DNA from: Eubacterium sp.
GTDB taxonomy: Bacteria > Bacillota > Clostridia > Oscillospirales > Acutalibacteraceae
DNA: 5,069 nucleotides
Assembly: GCA_029052085.1 (NCBI GenBank)
Contig: JAIDJS010000263.1
Location: 1 to 5,069, forward strand
Reading direction: 5' to 3'
Shown here: piece after piece, positions 1 through 5,069 of the stretch
Layout: each line of letters opens with the position of its first letter
Numbering within the stretch: the stretch's first letter is position 1
Program-made: the position numbers and the translations under genes
The notes under the pieces: generated by a model
Seen by the model: only the letters and a program-made list of their open reading frames with translations
Databases searched by the model: none
Told to the model about the DNA's origin: nothing

Positions 1-361
1 AGCACATACAGTATGATGTGTAGCCTGCAAGCTCTCTCGGCGTAATTTCAATTTCGCCGATTTTTGCGCCAACCTTGGCAAAGGCGGTTTTCATACCTTC
101 TCTTACATTCGGAGCACCGCAGACAACATCTGTCAATTCTCCGTTTCCTGCATCAACCTTTAATAGATGAAGCTTTTTTGAATCCGGATGCGGCAGAACG
201 GATTTGATTTCTGCTACAACGATTCCGCTGATATCGCTTCCTTTAAAGAATATTTCATTTTCAACCTCAGCCGTTGAAAGTGAAAACTGATTTATAAGCT
301 TGATTTTATCAAGTCCTGTAAAATCAACAAAATCAGAAATCCAATTCATTGATAAAAACAT
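1..361 (-). CDS. pheT: Phenylalanyl-tRNA synthetase beta subunit, N-terminal part (cut by window edge)
   Basis: This is the first 120 codons of the large subunit of the (alpha-beta)2 phenylalanyl-tRNA synthetase, which charges tRNA-Phe in the cytoplasm; the rest lies left of the window. The protein begins MFLSMNWISDFVDF, the usual PheT opening. It then shows the tRNA-binding (EMAP/OB-fold) domain at about residues 45-115, with the signature HPDSKKLHLLKVDAG (58-72) followed by VVCGAPNV (79-86), both hallmarks of PheT. The start ATG (359-361) has a purine-rich Shine-Dalgarno (GGAAAGGAA, 371-379) about nine bases upstream. It lies 40 bases after the pheS stop with no terminator between, so the two are surely co-transcribed and controlled by the T-box leader of pheS. 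The stretch just before the cut (ELAGYTSYCMC, 110-120) sits where many relatives have RGVESxGMLCS, a modest divergence. The domains after residue 120 (B3/B4, B5, FDX-ACB) cannot be seen. Confidence 0.96.
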   Translation of the reverse strand, partial: MFLSMNWISDFVDFTGLDKIKLINQFSLSTAEVENEIFFKGSDISGIVVAEIKSVLPHPDSKKLHLLKVDAGNGELTDVVCGAPNVREGMKTAFAKVGAKIGEIEITPRELAGYTSYCMC

Positions 362-401
362 AATAAATTCTTCCTTTCCTTATTCAGTATAGCCTGCTTT
401 T

Positions 402-1451
402 TTATTCGTCGTCTGTAAATTGTGAAAGTGCTTTCAAGTTTCCGCTGTTTAAATCACGGATATCTTTTATGCCGTATTTCATCATGGCAAGCCTTGTTAA
501 GCCGAGTCCGAAAGCAAAGCCGGTGTATTCCTCAGGGTCAATTCCGCCCATTCTTAAAACCTCCGGATGAATCATTCCGCAGGGGCAAAGCTCAAGCCAT
601 CCGCTGTTTTTGCAGGATGGGCAGCCGTCACCGCCGCAGATAAGACAGCTTATGTCAAGCTCAAAGCCGGGTTCTACAAAGGGGAAGAAGCCCGGTCGCA
701 AACGAACCTTGATATCCTTTTGGAAAACCTCTGAAAGCATGGATTTCATAAAGTAAATAAGGTTGGAAATGGAGATGTTCCTGTCTACCATAACACCCTC
801 CATCTGGAAGAATGTGTTTTCATGGCAGGCATCTGTTGCTTCGTTTCTGAAGCATCTGCCGGGGAAGATAGCCTTAATAGGGCTGCCCTGATATAATGCA
901 TCCTTATATTTTCTCAAAATGGCATTTTGTGCTGCGGAAGTATGAGATTTTAAAAGCTGACCATTTTCAAGATAATAGGTGTCCTGCATATCTCTTGCAG
1001 GGTGGTGCTTTGGAATGTTAACAGATTCAAAGCATTCATAGTCGGTTACAACTTCGCTGTAATCTTCAACATGAAAGCCCATTGATTTAAAAATATTTTC
1101 GCATTCACGCTGAACAAGCGTAATCGGATGATAAGACCCTCTTTCCAGTTCAGGAGGAAGTGAAATATCAAATTCGGGCATAGCATTAATTTCAAGCTGA
1201 ATTTCCTTTTCCTTTAATTCTTTGGCTCTGGCAGTAATTTTTTCTTCAATATCCGCTCTGATTTCATTTGCAAGCTGACCTATTACAGGTCTTTCCTCAG
1301 CAGAAAGCTTGCCCATTTGCTTTAAAATAGTTGTAAGCTCACCTTTTTTGCCAAGGTATTTGATTCTTGCTTCTTCAATCTGTTCTTTCGTTTCAAAGGA
1401 TTCCAAAGCTTCCTTTGCGGCCTGCCTGATTTTTTCAAGTTGCGTTTTCAT
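402..1451 (-). CDS. pheS: Phenylalanyl-tRNA synthetase alpha subunit
   Basis: Catalytic subunit of phenylalanyl-tRNA synthetase: it activates phenylalanine with ATP and transfers it to tRNA-Phe together with PheT. The protein has 349 residues, normal for bacterial PheS. Residues 1-90 form the charged N-terminal coiled coil that contacts tRNA. The class II core follows: motif 1 region with PKHHPARDMQDTYYL (147-161), motif 2 GRCFRNEATDACHENTFFQ (198-216), and motif 3 GFAFGLGLTRLAMMKYGI (311-328). The alanine matching E. coli Ala294 in the substrate pocket is kept (GFAF, Ala313). An insert with cysteines at 269, 272, 277 and 280, plus 289 and 291, precedes GMIHPEVL. The same frame runs open 43 codons further upstream to 1580, but those codons lie in the T-box antiterminator and terminator, so the extension is an artefact. 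The ATG at 1449-1451 is chosen for its ribosome binding site and because MKTQLEKIRQAAKEAL is a typical PheS start. First gene of the pheST operon. Confidence 0.97.
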   Translation of the reverse strand: MKTQLEKIRQAAKEALESFETKEQIEEARIKYLGKKGELTTILKQMGKLSAEERPVIGQLANEIRADIEEKITARAKELKEKEIQLEINAMPEFDISLPPELERGSYHPITLVQRECENIFKSMGFHVEDYSEVVTDYECFESVNIPKHHPARDMQDTYYLENGQLLKSHTSAAQNAILRKYKDALYQGSPIKAIFPGRCFRNEATDACHENTFFQMEGVMVDRNISISNLIYFMKSMLSEVFQKDIKVRLRPGFFPFVEPGFELDISCLICGGDGCPSCKNSGWLELCPCGMIHPEVLRMGGIDPEEYTGFAFGLGLTRLAMMKYGIKDIRDLNSGNLKALSQFTDDE

Positions 1452-1457
1452 AACATT

Positions 1458-1464
1458 TTCCTTT
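1458..1464 (-). promoter_or_regulatory. Ribosome binding site that fixes the pheS start
   Basis: AAAGGAA lies six bases before the ATG at 1449-1451. It is downstream of the leader terminator, so translation can only begin on read-through transcripts. This argues against the upstream in-frame ATG at 1580, which lies within the structured leader. Confidence 0.75.
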
Positions 1465-1492
1465 CTTTGTTTTAGTAACAAAATTTTGGGAC

Positions 1493-1530
1493 AAAAAAAG
1501 ACTTGCCCCTCCTGTAACAAGGGACAAGTC
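1493..1530 (-). terminator. Conditional intrinsic terminator of the pheST T-box
   Basis: GACTTGTCCC (1521-1530) pairs with GGGGCAAGTC (1500-1509) through one G-U pair, around an 11-base loop, followed by seven U (1493-1499). Its 5' arm overlaps the 3' arm of the antiterminator, so termination is the default when tRNA-Phe is charged. Confidence 0.93.
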
Positions 1531-1761
1531 GTAATAACCTGCGGTACCACCCTAATTTTTGCATCAATCTGAGCAAACACTCTTTGAGCCTGTAACGGAG
1601 CTCATTCCGTCTGTGCCTACTGCAATTTTCAGCCCAGCCACTCGGAAGGGAACTTCACTTTTATCTGCCATACAAAACTTGCAGCCAATGGTTTTGCTCT
1701 CTGAAAGGCTCATAAAAGCTACTTTTCTTCGTCATTGTGTTTTATCTTTACTAAATAAGAC
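1493..1761 (-). promoter_or_regulatory. T-box leader (riboswitch) of pheST, tRNA-Phe specific
   Basis: Leader RNA that binds uncharged tRNA-Phe and lets transcription continue into pheST. Stem I runs from about 1735 to 1635. Its 5' side carries GAAGAAAAGTAG, then CTTTTAT pairs with ATAAAAG above the specifier loop. An AGAGAGC motif and a distal loop GGCTGCAAG follow. The specifier loop reads GTGAAG-TTC-CCTTCCGAG, which lines up with the B. subtilis glyQS loop GAAA-GGC-ATTCTTGAG and places the codon UUC (Phe) at 1650-1652. A small hairpin ACGGA/TCCGT (1595-1610) fits Stem III. The T-box AGGGTGGTACCGCAGG lies at 1538-1553. The antiterminator pairs AGGG (1550-1553) and GCAGGU (1537-1542) with ACUUGUCCCU (1520-1529), leaving a seven-base bulge UGGUACC. 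The UGGU in that bulge would pair with the ACCA end of tRNA-Phe. The 3' arm is shared with the terminator, so the two folds exclude each other. This fills the gap of more than 300 bases between pheS and the next gene. The 5' end is inferred from the promoter. Confidence 0.95.
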
Positions 1762-1767
1762 GATGCT

Positions 1768-1796
1768 ATTATAATACATTAAATAAAATTTTGCAA
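1768..1796 (-). promoter_or_regulatory. Sigma-A promoter of pheST
   Basis: -35 TTGCAA (1791-1796), 17-base spacer, perfect -10 TATAAT (1768-1773). Transcription should start near 1761, giving a leader of about 310 bases before the pheS ATG. It lies just after the terminator of the upstream gene, so pheST has its own transcription start. Confidence 0.85.
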
Positions 1797-1806
1797 GTAT
1801 TTAAGA

Positions 1807-1833
1807 TAAAAAATAAAGCGAGCCGAAGCCCGC
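1807..1833 (-). terminator. Intrinsic terminator of the small membrane protein gene
   Basis: GCGGGC-TTCG-GCTCGC forms a six-pair stem (one G-U) capped by a stable UUCG tetraloop at 1818-1833, followed by TTTATTTTTTA. It lies 25 bases after the stop codon of the 105-residue gene and separates it from the pheST promoter. Confidence 0.88.
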
Positions 1834-1858
1834 ATTATTTATAAACATTATGTATTGC

Positions 1859-2176
1859 TTACATTAAGCCGCCAGCTGCACCTGCTGCACCAACAAGAGC
1901 AAATATTACAACAACATAAACAATTGAAAATACAATCTGTAAAATAAAACCGATAAGTGCTGCTTTACCGCATCCTTTAGCTTTAATAGGTGTCTGATCC
2001 TTCTGTGTAAGATAAAGAATTAAACCTACAAGCGGAATGAAAAATGAAAGAATGTTAAGACCGGTACTCTTCTTGTCAAGAGCCGGAGGTGGTCCGTAAA
2101 ACTGTGGCTGCTGTGGGTTTGCATTGTTGTCTGTGAACTGCTGATTGTTCTGCTGTTCAAAATTGTTGTTTTCCAT
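1859..2176 (-). CDS. Small Q/N-rich two-helix membrane protein, function unknown
   Basis: A 105-residue protein whose function I cannot name. Residues 1-26 are low complexity (15 of 26 are Asn or Gln) and lead into a short Pro/Tyr linker (QFYGPPPAL). Two hydrophobic segments follow, about 39-57 (GLNILSFFIPLVGLILYLT) and about 72-97, joined by a basic loop with KDQTPIKAKGCGKAA. The C-terminus is small and flexible (VGAAGAAGGLM). The core resembles, from memory, short clostridial proteins in which a zinc ribbon or a Pro/Gln-rich tail precedes the same helix-loop-helix pair; here no zinc-ribbon cysteines are present. No signal peptidase site is evident, so an inner-membrane hairpin with both ends on one side is the simplest picture. 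The start ATG (2174-2176) has a strong site AAAGGAGA (2183-2190) at suitable spacing. Its own promoter and terminator make it a one-gene unit. The coding call is firm, the role unknown. Confidence 0.88.
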   Translation of the reverse strand: MENNNFEQQNNQQFTDNNANPQQPQFYGPPPALDKKSTGLNILSFFIPLVGLILYLTQKDQTPIKAKGCGKAALIGFILQIVFSIVYVVVIFALVGAAGAAGGLM

Positions 2177-2205
2177 AAGAAATCTCCTTTGTGTATTTTT
2201 TATAC

Positions 2206-2280
2206 TTATGAATTCAGTATATATTAATTATAAGATAACTGTCTTTTGCCGTCAATAGAATTTATGAATTTTTTATGAAT
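2206..2280 (-). repeat. Three copies of the octamer ATTCATAA around the promoter of the small membrane protein
   Basis: ATTCATAA occurs on the minus strand at 2273-2280 and 2262-2269, spaced by 11 bases (about one helical turn) just upstream of the -35 box, and again at 2206-2213 just downstream of the predicted transcription start. The placement would suit a regulator binding on both sides of the promoter, but the region is AT-rich, so chance is possible. Confidence 0.35.
2227..2255 (-). promoter_or_regulatory. Sigma-A promoter of the small membrane protein gene
   Basis: -35 TTGACG (2250-2255), 17-base spacer, perfect -10 TATAAT (2227-2232): the best match to consensus in the window. Transcription should begin near 2220, about 44 bases before the ATG, which suggests a well-expressed transcript unless it is repressed. 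Confidence 0.87.
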
Positions 2281-2285
2281 ATATC

Positions 2286-2316
2286 AAAAAATATCCCTCT
2301 GAAACAAGAGGGATAT
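2286..2316 (-). terminator. Intrinsic terminator of the sialidase gene
   Basis: A perfect ten-pair stem ATATCCCTCT/AGAGGGATAT (2291-2300 with 2307-2316) around a six-base loop, followed by five to six U on the minus strand. It begins five bases after the sialidase stop codon. The plus strand has no U tract after the stem, so it acts in one direction. Confidence 0.92.
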
Positions 2317-2321
2317 ACAAA

Positions 2322-3662
2322 TCACTTTACAAGTTCGTTGATTTTGTAAGTTTCAAATAAAAGATAACTGCTTGGCTCAGCCTCATACATAACACCGATT
2401 GTGTTCTCGTCAATTTGTGTAAGGCAGGAATAAGCGAAAAAGCCGTCATTAATTTTTATGGTTTTAAACCATTCTATCATTGAATACGCTCCGTTTTCTT
2501 TAATAAGCTTTCCAACCGAAAGCTCGCCGTCTGCTCTTGCTTTCGGACCGGTATGCGTGCTGAAAATGTATTCACCTACTGCTAAAACACTTTTCTGACA
2601 TTTAACGGCAATCAGCTCCGTTTTCTTGCATTTTTTCCATGTTGTGCCGTTGTCTTTTGAAATTGTAACCGGAGTTTTTCCCGGCTTTTTTTGTCTGCCG
2701 AAGCCAAGAATTGTTCCGTCAGGAGCCTCAAGCATCTGCCATTCATCAATATTTTTAGAATACGGCTGTTCCTCGGTTCTGTGCCAGGTTTCGCCGTTGT
2801 CATCGCTGTAAATTGTAACAGTTGATTTTCTGTCAACATAAAGCGGCATGATGATTCTGCCTGTTTTGGTTGTTATACCGACTCCGGGAGCAACGCCGAG
2901 AAATGTGCCGTCACTTCTTTTAAGAAACATATGTGTAATGTCTTTTGGCTGACTCCAGGTTTTTCCGTTATCGCTGCTTCTGAGCATATAAACATAGCTT
3001 CTTTTTGGTGCGGTAAGAGGAGCACCGAAGGTTAATTCAACTCCGGCTTCGTTTACGCCTTCTTTGCCATAAAGAAAGATGTTGCCGATATATTTTTCTT
3101 TTTCATAAAGTGAGCCTAAACCCTCAACCCTGTAATCTGTTGGTTGCTTGTTTTTATCAATAACGGTTCCGTCATCCTGTATGTAATACGGCTTTTTTGT
3201 TTTGCTGTAAATAACGGGAAGCATTTTGCCGTCAATTTCGGCATAAGGTGCCTTATGTCTGTCAAGAATGCTTTTTTTATGCAGACCTTTGCATTCAGGC
3301 CAGAAATCAACAATCATAACAATATCGCCGTTTTCAGCTATTGCCATACAGGGATCAATAAAAAAGCCTGAGCCGTAGCAGTCATCAGCTATTTTAGTTT
3401 CCCGTGCAGGAGGGGAGGCTATAGTTTCAAGATCACTCCATGTTTTTCCGCCATCCTCACTTCTTCTTATCGCGATTTCTATATATCCCCAGTCTGCTCC
3501 TGTTGAAGCACGGTCTATTGCGGCAACAAGTGTGCCGTTGGCATGAATAAGGCTTGGAATTCTAAAAGCGATTCCGCCGTTCGCCTTATTGCTGTTTTTT
3601 GTAAGCTCTTCTTTAAGATAATGGGGATGATTTCCGCAGAATAAAAGTTGTTTGTTGCCCAT
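2322..3662 (-). CDS. GH33 exo-alpha-sialidase (neuraminidase), NanI-like, without signal peptide
   Basis: A 446-residue hydrolase that should cleave terminal sialic acid from glycoconjugates. It keeps the whole GH33 active site, numbered from the start used here: the FRIP arginine R34, acid/base D57 in GADWG, E307 in DEWQMLEAPDG, R323 (GFGR), R376 (KAR) and the tyrosine nucleophile Y411 in FFAYSCL. The spacings (R34-D57 23, E307-R323 16) closely match those of Clostridium perfringens NanI (R266-D291, E539-R555). Four Asp boxes SxDxGxTW lie at 68-75, 229-236, 286-293 and 335-342, marking a six-bladed propeller. Residues about 123-198 form the insertion seen in NanI-type enzymes (DGTVIDKNKQPTDY, then GNIF). 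There is no signal peptide, lectin module or sorting signal, so the enzyme looks cytoplasmic, as the small C. perfringens sialidase NanH is. The start is the ATG at 3660-3662, seven bases after GAGG; an in-frame ATG at 3680 has no ribosome site. No nan catabolic genes are visible nearby. Confidence 0.93.
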   Translation of the reverse strand: MGNKQLLFCGNHPHYLKEELTKNSNKANGGIAFRIPSLIHANGTLVAAIDRASTGADWGYIEIAIRRSEDGGKTWSDLETIASPPARETKIADDCYGSGFFIDPCMAIAENGDIVMIVDFWPECKGLHKKSILDRHKAPYAEIDGKMLPVIYSKTKKPYYIQDDGTVIDKNKQPTDYRVEGLGSLYEKEKYIGNIFLYGKEGVNEAGVELTFGAPLTAPKRSYVYMLRSSDNGKTWSQPKDITHMFLKRSDGTFLGVAPGVGITTKTGRIIMPLYVDRKSTVTIYSDDNGETWHRTEEQPYSKNIDEWQMLEAPDGTILGFGRQKKPGKTPVTISKDNGTTWKKCKKTELIAVKCQKSVLAVGEYIFSTHTGPKARADGELSVGKLIKENGAYSMIEWFKTIKINDGFFAYSCLTQIDENTIGVMYEAEPSSYLLFETYKINELVK

Positions 3663-3669
3663 AGCAAAA

Positions 3670-3673
3670 CCTC
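3670..3673 (-). promoter_or_regulatory. Ribosome binding site that fixes the sialidase start
   Basis: GAGG lies seven bases before the ATG at 3660-3662. The in-frame ATG six codons further upstream (3678-3680) is preceded only by AT-rich sequence with no purine-rich site, so the shorter protein is preferred. Confidence 0.7.
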
Positions 3674-3692
3674 GTATCATTTTATTGTTATT

Positions 3693-3721
3693 AATATACC
3701 ATATTTTTTACAAAATGGGAA
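3693..3721 (-). promoter_or_regulatory. Possible promoter of the sialidase gene
   Basis: -10 TATATT (3693-3698, five of six) and -35 TTCCCA (3716-3721, four of six) at a 17-base spacing, giving a start near 3686. It is weaker than the other promoters here, which would suit a gene that needs an activator, but AT-rich sequence makes such matches common. Confidence 0.45.
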
Positions 3722-3737
3722 TATATTTATAAATCTA

Positions 3738-3766
3738 TTGCAAAAAAGTTATTTTTTTAGTAGAAT
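3738..3766 (+). promoter_or_regulatory. Promoter of the iron-containing alcohol dehydrogenase gene
   Basis: -35 TTGCAA (3738-3743), 17-base spacer, -10 TAGAAT (3761-3766, five of six). Transcription should begin near 3773, about 25 bases before the start codon. It is divergent from the sialidase promoter; the two -35 boxes are 16 bases apart. Confidence 0.75.
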
Positions 3767-3784
3767 AGATGAGAAATATATTTT

Positions 3785-3792
3785 AAAGGAGG
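3785..3792 (+). promoter_or_regulatory. Strong ribosome binding site of the alcohol dehydrogenase
   Basis: AAAGGAGG is a near-perfect Shine-Dalgarno. Two consecutive ATG codons follow, at 3797 (spacing 4) and 3800 (spacing 7). The second has the more usual spacing and is taken as the start, though the first could also serve. Confidence 0.8.
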
Positions 3793-3799
3793 ATTTATG

Positions 3800-5005
3800 A
3801 TGCTTTGGGAATTAAAAAAATGCTATTACAGAATGTATCAGTCGGTTTTTAAATTTGCAACCAATTTCCTTGATTGGTCTGAGCCTCAGCTTCTTGAGGG
3901 TAAAGGCTCAATTTTAAAACTGCCTGAATTCGTAAAAAGCAAGGGCATAAATAAAGTTCTTGTTGTAACAGATAAGGGCCTTATGGGGCTTCATCTTCTT
4001 GATCCGATGTTTGAAAAGCTTACCGAAGTCGGTGTAGAATATGTTGTTTATGATGATGTTCAGCCAAACCCGACTATTCCAAACATTGAGGCAGCTCGTG
4101 AAATGTATATTAAAAACGGCTGTCAGGGCTTTATTGCATTCGGCGGCGGCTCTCCTATGGACTGCGCAAAAGCAGCAGCAGCAAGAGTTGTTAAGCCAAA
4201 TCAGACTGTCCGCAAAATGAGAGGATATCTTAAAGTACTTAAAAAGTTACCACCGTTTTTTGCCGTTCCTACAACTGCAGGAACAGGCTCAGAAACAACA
4301 GTTGCTGCTGTTGTAACCGATCCTGAAACACATGAGAAGAATGCAATCAATGATATCTGTCTTCGTCCAAGATATGCTGTGCTTGACCCGGAATTAACCG
4401 TAGGTCTGCCACCTCATATCACATCAACAACAGGTATGGATGCGTTAACTCACGCTGTTGAGGCTTATATCGGAAGAAGCAACACCAAGCAAACAAGAGC
4501 ACAGGCTGAAAAGGCTACAAAGCTTATCTTTGATAATGTGGAAGAGGCTTATAAAAACGGTAAAAATTATGAAGCAAGAGCGAATATGCTGAAAGGTTCT
4601 TATTGGGCAGGCTGTGCCTTTACAAGAGCATATGTAGGCTATGTTCACGCAATTGCTCATAATCTCGGCGGTCTTTACGGCACACCTCATGGTCTTGCAA
4701 ATGCCGTTATTCTTCCTTATGTGCTTGAATGGTATGGTTCTTCGGTTTATACTCAGCTTGCAAAGCTTGCTGATATTGTTGGTATTGAAGGCGCAAGCGA
4801 AGCAGATAAGGCTCAGAAATTCATTGATGCAATCAGAAAGCTGAATGCGGATATGAATATTCCGTCAAGCTTTGATATGATTAAGGAAGAGGATTTGCCA
4901 ACCCTTATCGGCAGAGCGCTTAAAGAGGGTAATCCGGGTTATCCTGTTCCGAGAATTATGAATTATAATGATATGGAAAGCGTTATCCGTAAATTTATGG
5001 CATAA
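3800..5005 (+). CDS. Iron-containing (group III) alcohol dehydrogenase
   Basis: A 401-residue NAD(P)-dependent oxidoreductase of the Fe-ADH family, interconverting a primary alcohol or diol and its aldehyde or ketone in the cytoplasm. The N-terminal Rossmann-like domain carries VVTDKG (55-60) and the nucleotide loop FGGGSPMDCAK (114-124), followed by VPTTAGTGSE (156-165). The C-terminal helical domain holds the metal ligands D214 and H218 (TTGMDALTHAVEAY), H283 (YVHAIAH) and H297 (YGTPHGLANAV). Their spacing equals that of E. coli FucO D196, H200, H263 and H277. D58 matches FucO Asp39, which disfavours the 2'-phosphate of NADP, so NAD is the likelier cofactor (inference). The aromatic N-terminal lead (LWELKKCYYRMYQSVFKF) is about 30 residues longer than in FucO and fits the clostridial subgroup with WSEPQLLEG. 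The true substrate cannot be told: butanol, propanediol or lactaldehyde type are all open. Its own promoter and terminator suggest a single-gene unit, divergent from the sialidase. Confidence 0.94.
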   Translation: MLWELKKCYYRMYQSVFKFATNFLDWSEPQLLEGKGSILKLPEFVKSKGINKVLVVTDKGLMGLHLLDPMFEKLTEVGVEYVVYDDVQPNPTIPNIEAAREMYIKNGCQGFIAFGGGSPMDCAKAAAARVVKPNQTVRKMRGYLKVLKKLPPFFAVPTTAGTGSETTVAAVVTDPETHEKNAINDICLRPRYAVLDPELTVGLPPHITSTTGMDALTHAVEAYIGRSNTKQTRAQAEKATKLIFDNVEEAYKNGKNYEARANMLKGSYWAGCAFTRAYVGYVHAIAHNLGGLYGTPHGLANAVILPYVLEWYGSSVYTQLAKLADIVGIEGASEADKAQKFIDAIRKLNADMNIPSSFDMIKEEDLPTLIGRALKEGNPGYPVPRIMNYNDMESVIRKFMA

Positions 5006-5022
5006 TACATAATAAAATTTCT

Positions 5023-5052
5023 GCACACAGTGAAAGTCACTGTGTGCTTTTT
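5023..5052 (+). terminator. Intrinsic terminator of the alcohol dehydrogenase gene
   Basis: GCACACAGTGA/TCACTGTGTGC is a perfect 11-pair stem with a three-base loop (5023-5047), followed by five T (5048-5052), starting 18 bases after the stop codon. The minus strand has only a weak T-rich tail (AGAAATTTT), so bidirectional use is possible but less likely. Confidence 0.92.
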
Positions 5053-5069
5053 ACTGTGCAGACTCAATT

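Noticed and set aside
422..643. Plus-strand open frame of 73 codons
   Set aside because: It lies fully antisense inside pheS, has no ribosome binding site or recognisable domain, and is rich in Arg and Cys as expected of a shadow frame.
1309..1572. Plus-strand open frame of 87 codons over the pheS start
   Set aside because: Antisense to the PheS coiled coil and the T-box terminator; the Cys/Phe/Ser-rich translation is typical of the complement of Lys/Glu-rich coding sequence.
1559..1774. Plus-strand open frame of 71 codons opposite the pheST leader
   Set aside because: It is the complement of the T-box RNA, whose structure explains every conserved part of this stretch; no ribosome site is present.
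1818..1833. UUCG-capped hairpin considered as a repeat or small RNA element
   Set aside because: Position after a stop codon, stem size and the following T-rich tract make an ordinary intrinsic terminator the sufficient explanation.
3116..3371. Short frames on both strands inside the sialidase gene
   Set aside because: All are nested in the firm GH33 coding frame and show no domain, ribosome site or independent promoter.
3693..3735. AT-rich near-palindromes (such as ATATACCATAT and ATATATTTATAAAT) as possible operators
   Set aside because: They are short, imperfect and overlap the predicted promoter elements in a very AT-rich stretch, so they cannot be told from chance.
4445..4690. Minus-strand frame of 81 codons inside the alcohol dehydrogenase, with a hydrophobic, Cys-rich translation
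   Set aside because: It is the complement of the metal-binding domain of the dehydrogenase, whose ligands are all conserved in the plus frame; the hydrophobic look is a by-product of the reverse complement.

Overview
The window looks like a chromosomal segment of a low-GC Gram-positive bacterium, most likely a gut-type Clostridia/Ruminococcaceae relative. Reasons: AT-rich intergenic regions with near-consensus sigma-A promoters, strong AGGAGG-type ribosome binding sites, short U-tailed hairpin terminators, a tRNA-Phe T-box leader in front of pheST, and a clostridial style of iron-containing alcohol dehydrogenase. The species cannot be fixed from the sequence alone.

Layout, right to left on the minus strand. 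A NanI-like GH33 sialidase with no signal peptide (2322-3662) ends in its own terminator. Next is a 105-residue two-helix membrane protein with a Gln/Asn-rich tail (1859-2176), which has its own very good promoter and terminator. Next is a phenylalanine T-box transcription unit: promoter 1768-1796, leader about 1493-1761, then pheS (402-1451) and the first 120 codons of pheT (361 down to 1, cut by the window edge). On the plus strand, divergent from the sialidase, is an iron-containing alcohol dehydrogenase (3800-5005) with its own promoter and terminator. Except for pheS-pheT, each gene appears to be a separate transcription unit.

PheS and PheT form the two subunits of phenylalanyl-tRNA synthetase. 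The leader should sense uncharged tRNA-Phe: it has a UUC specifier, a UGGU acceptor-pairing bulge and mutually exclusive antiterminator and terminator hairpins, all readable in the sequence. The sialidase would release sialic acid from a glycoconjugate and the dehydrogenase probably balances NADH by reducing or oxidising a small alcohol or aldehyde. Nothing here links these two beyond their shared intergenic region.

I found no mobile element, CRISPR array, tRNA or rRNA gene, and no clear new system. The points most worth a second look are the apparently cytoplasmic sialidase, the unnamed small Q/N-rich membrane protein with a repeated octamer around its promoter, the Cys cluster in PheS, and the risk of mis-annotating the pheS start inside the T-box leader.
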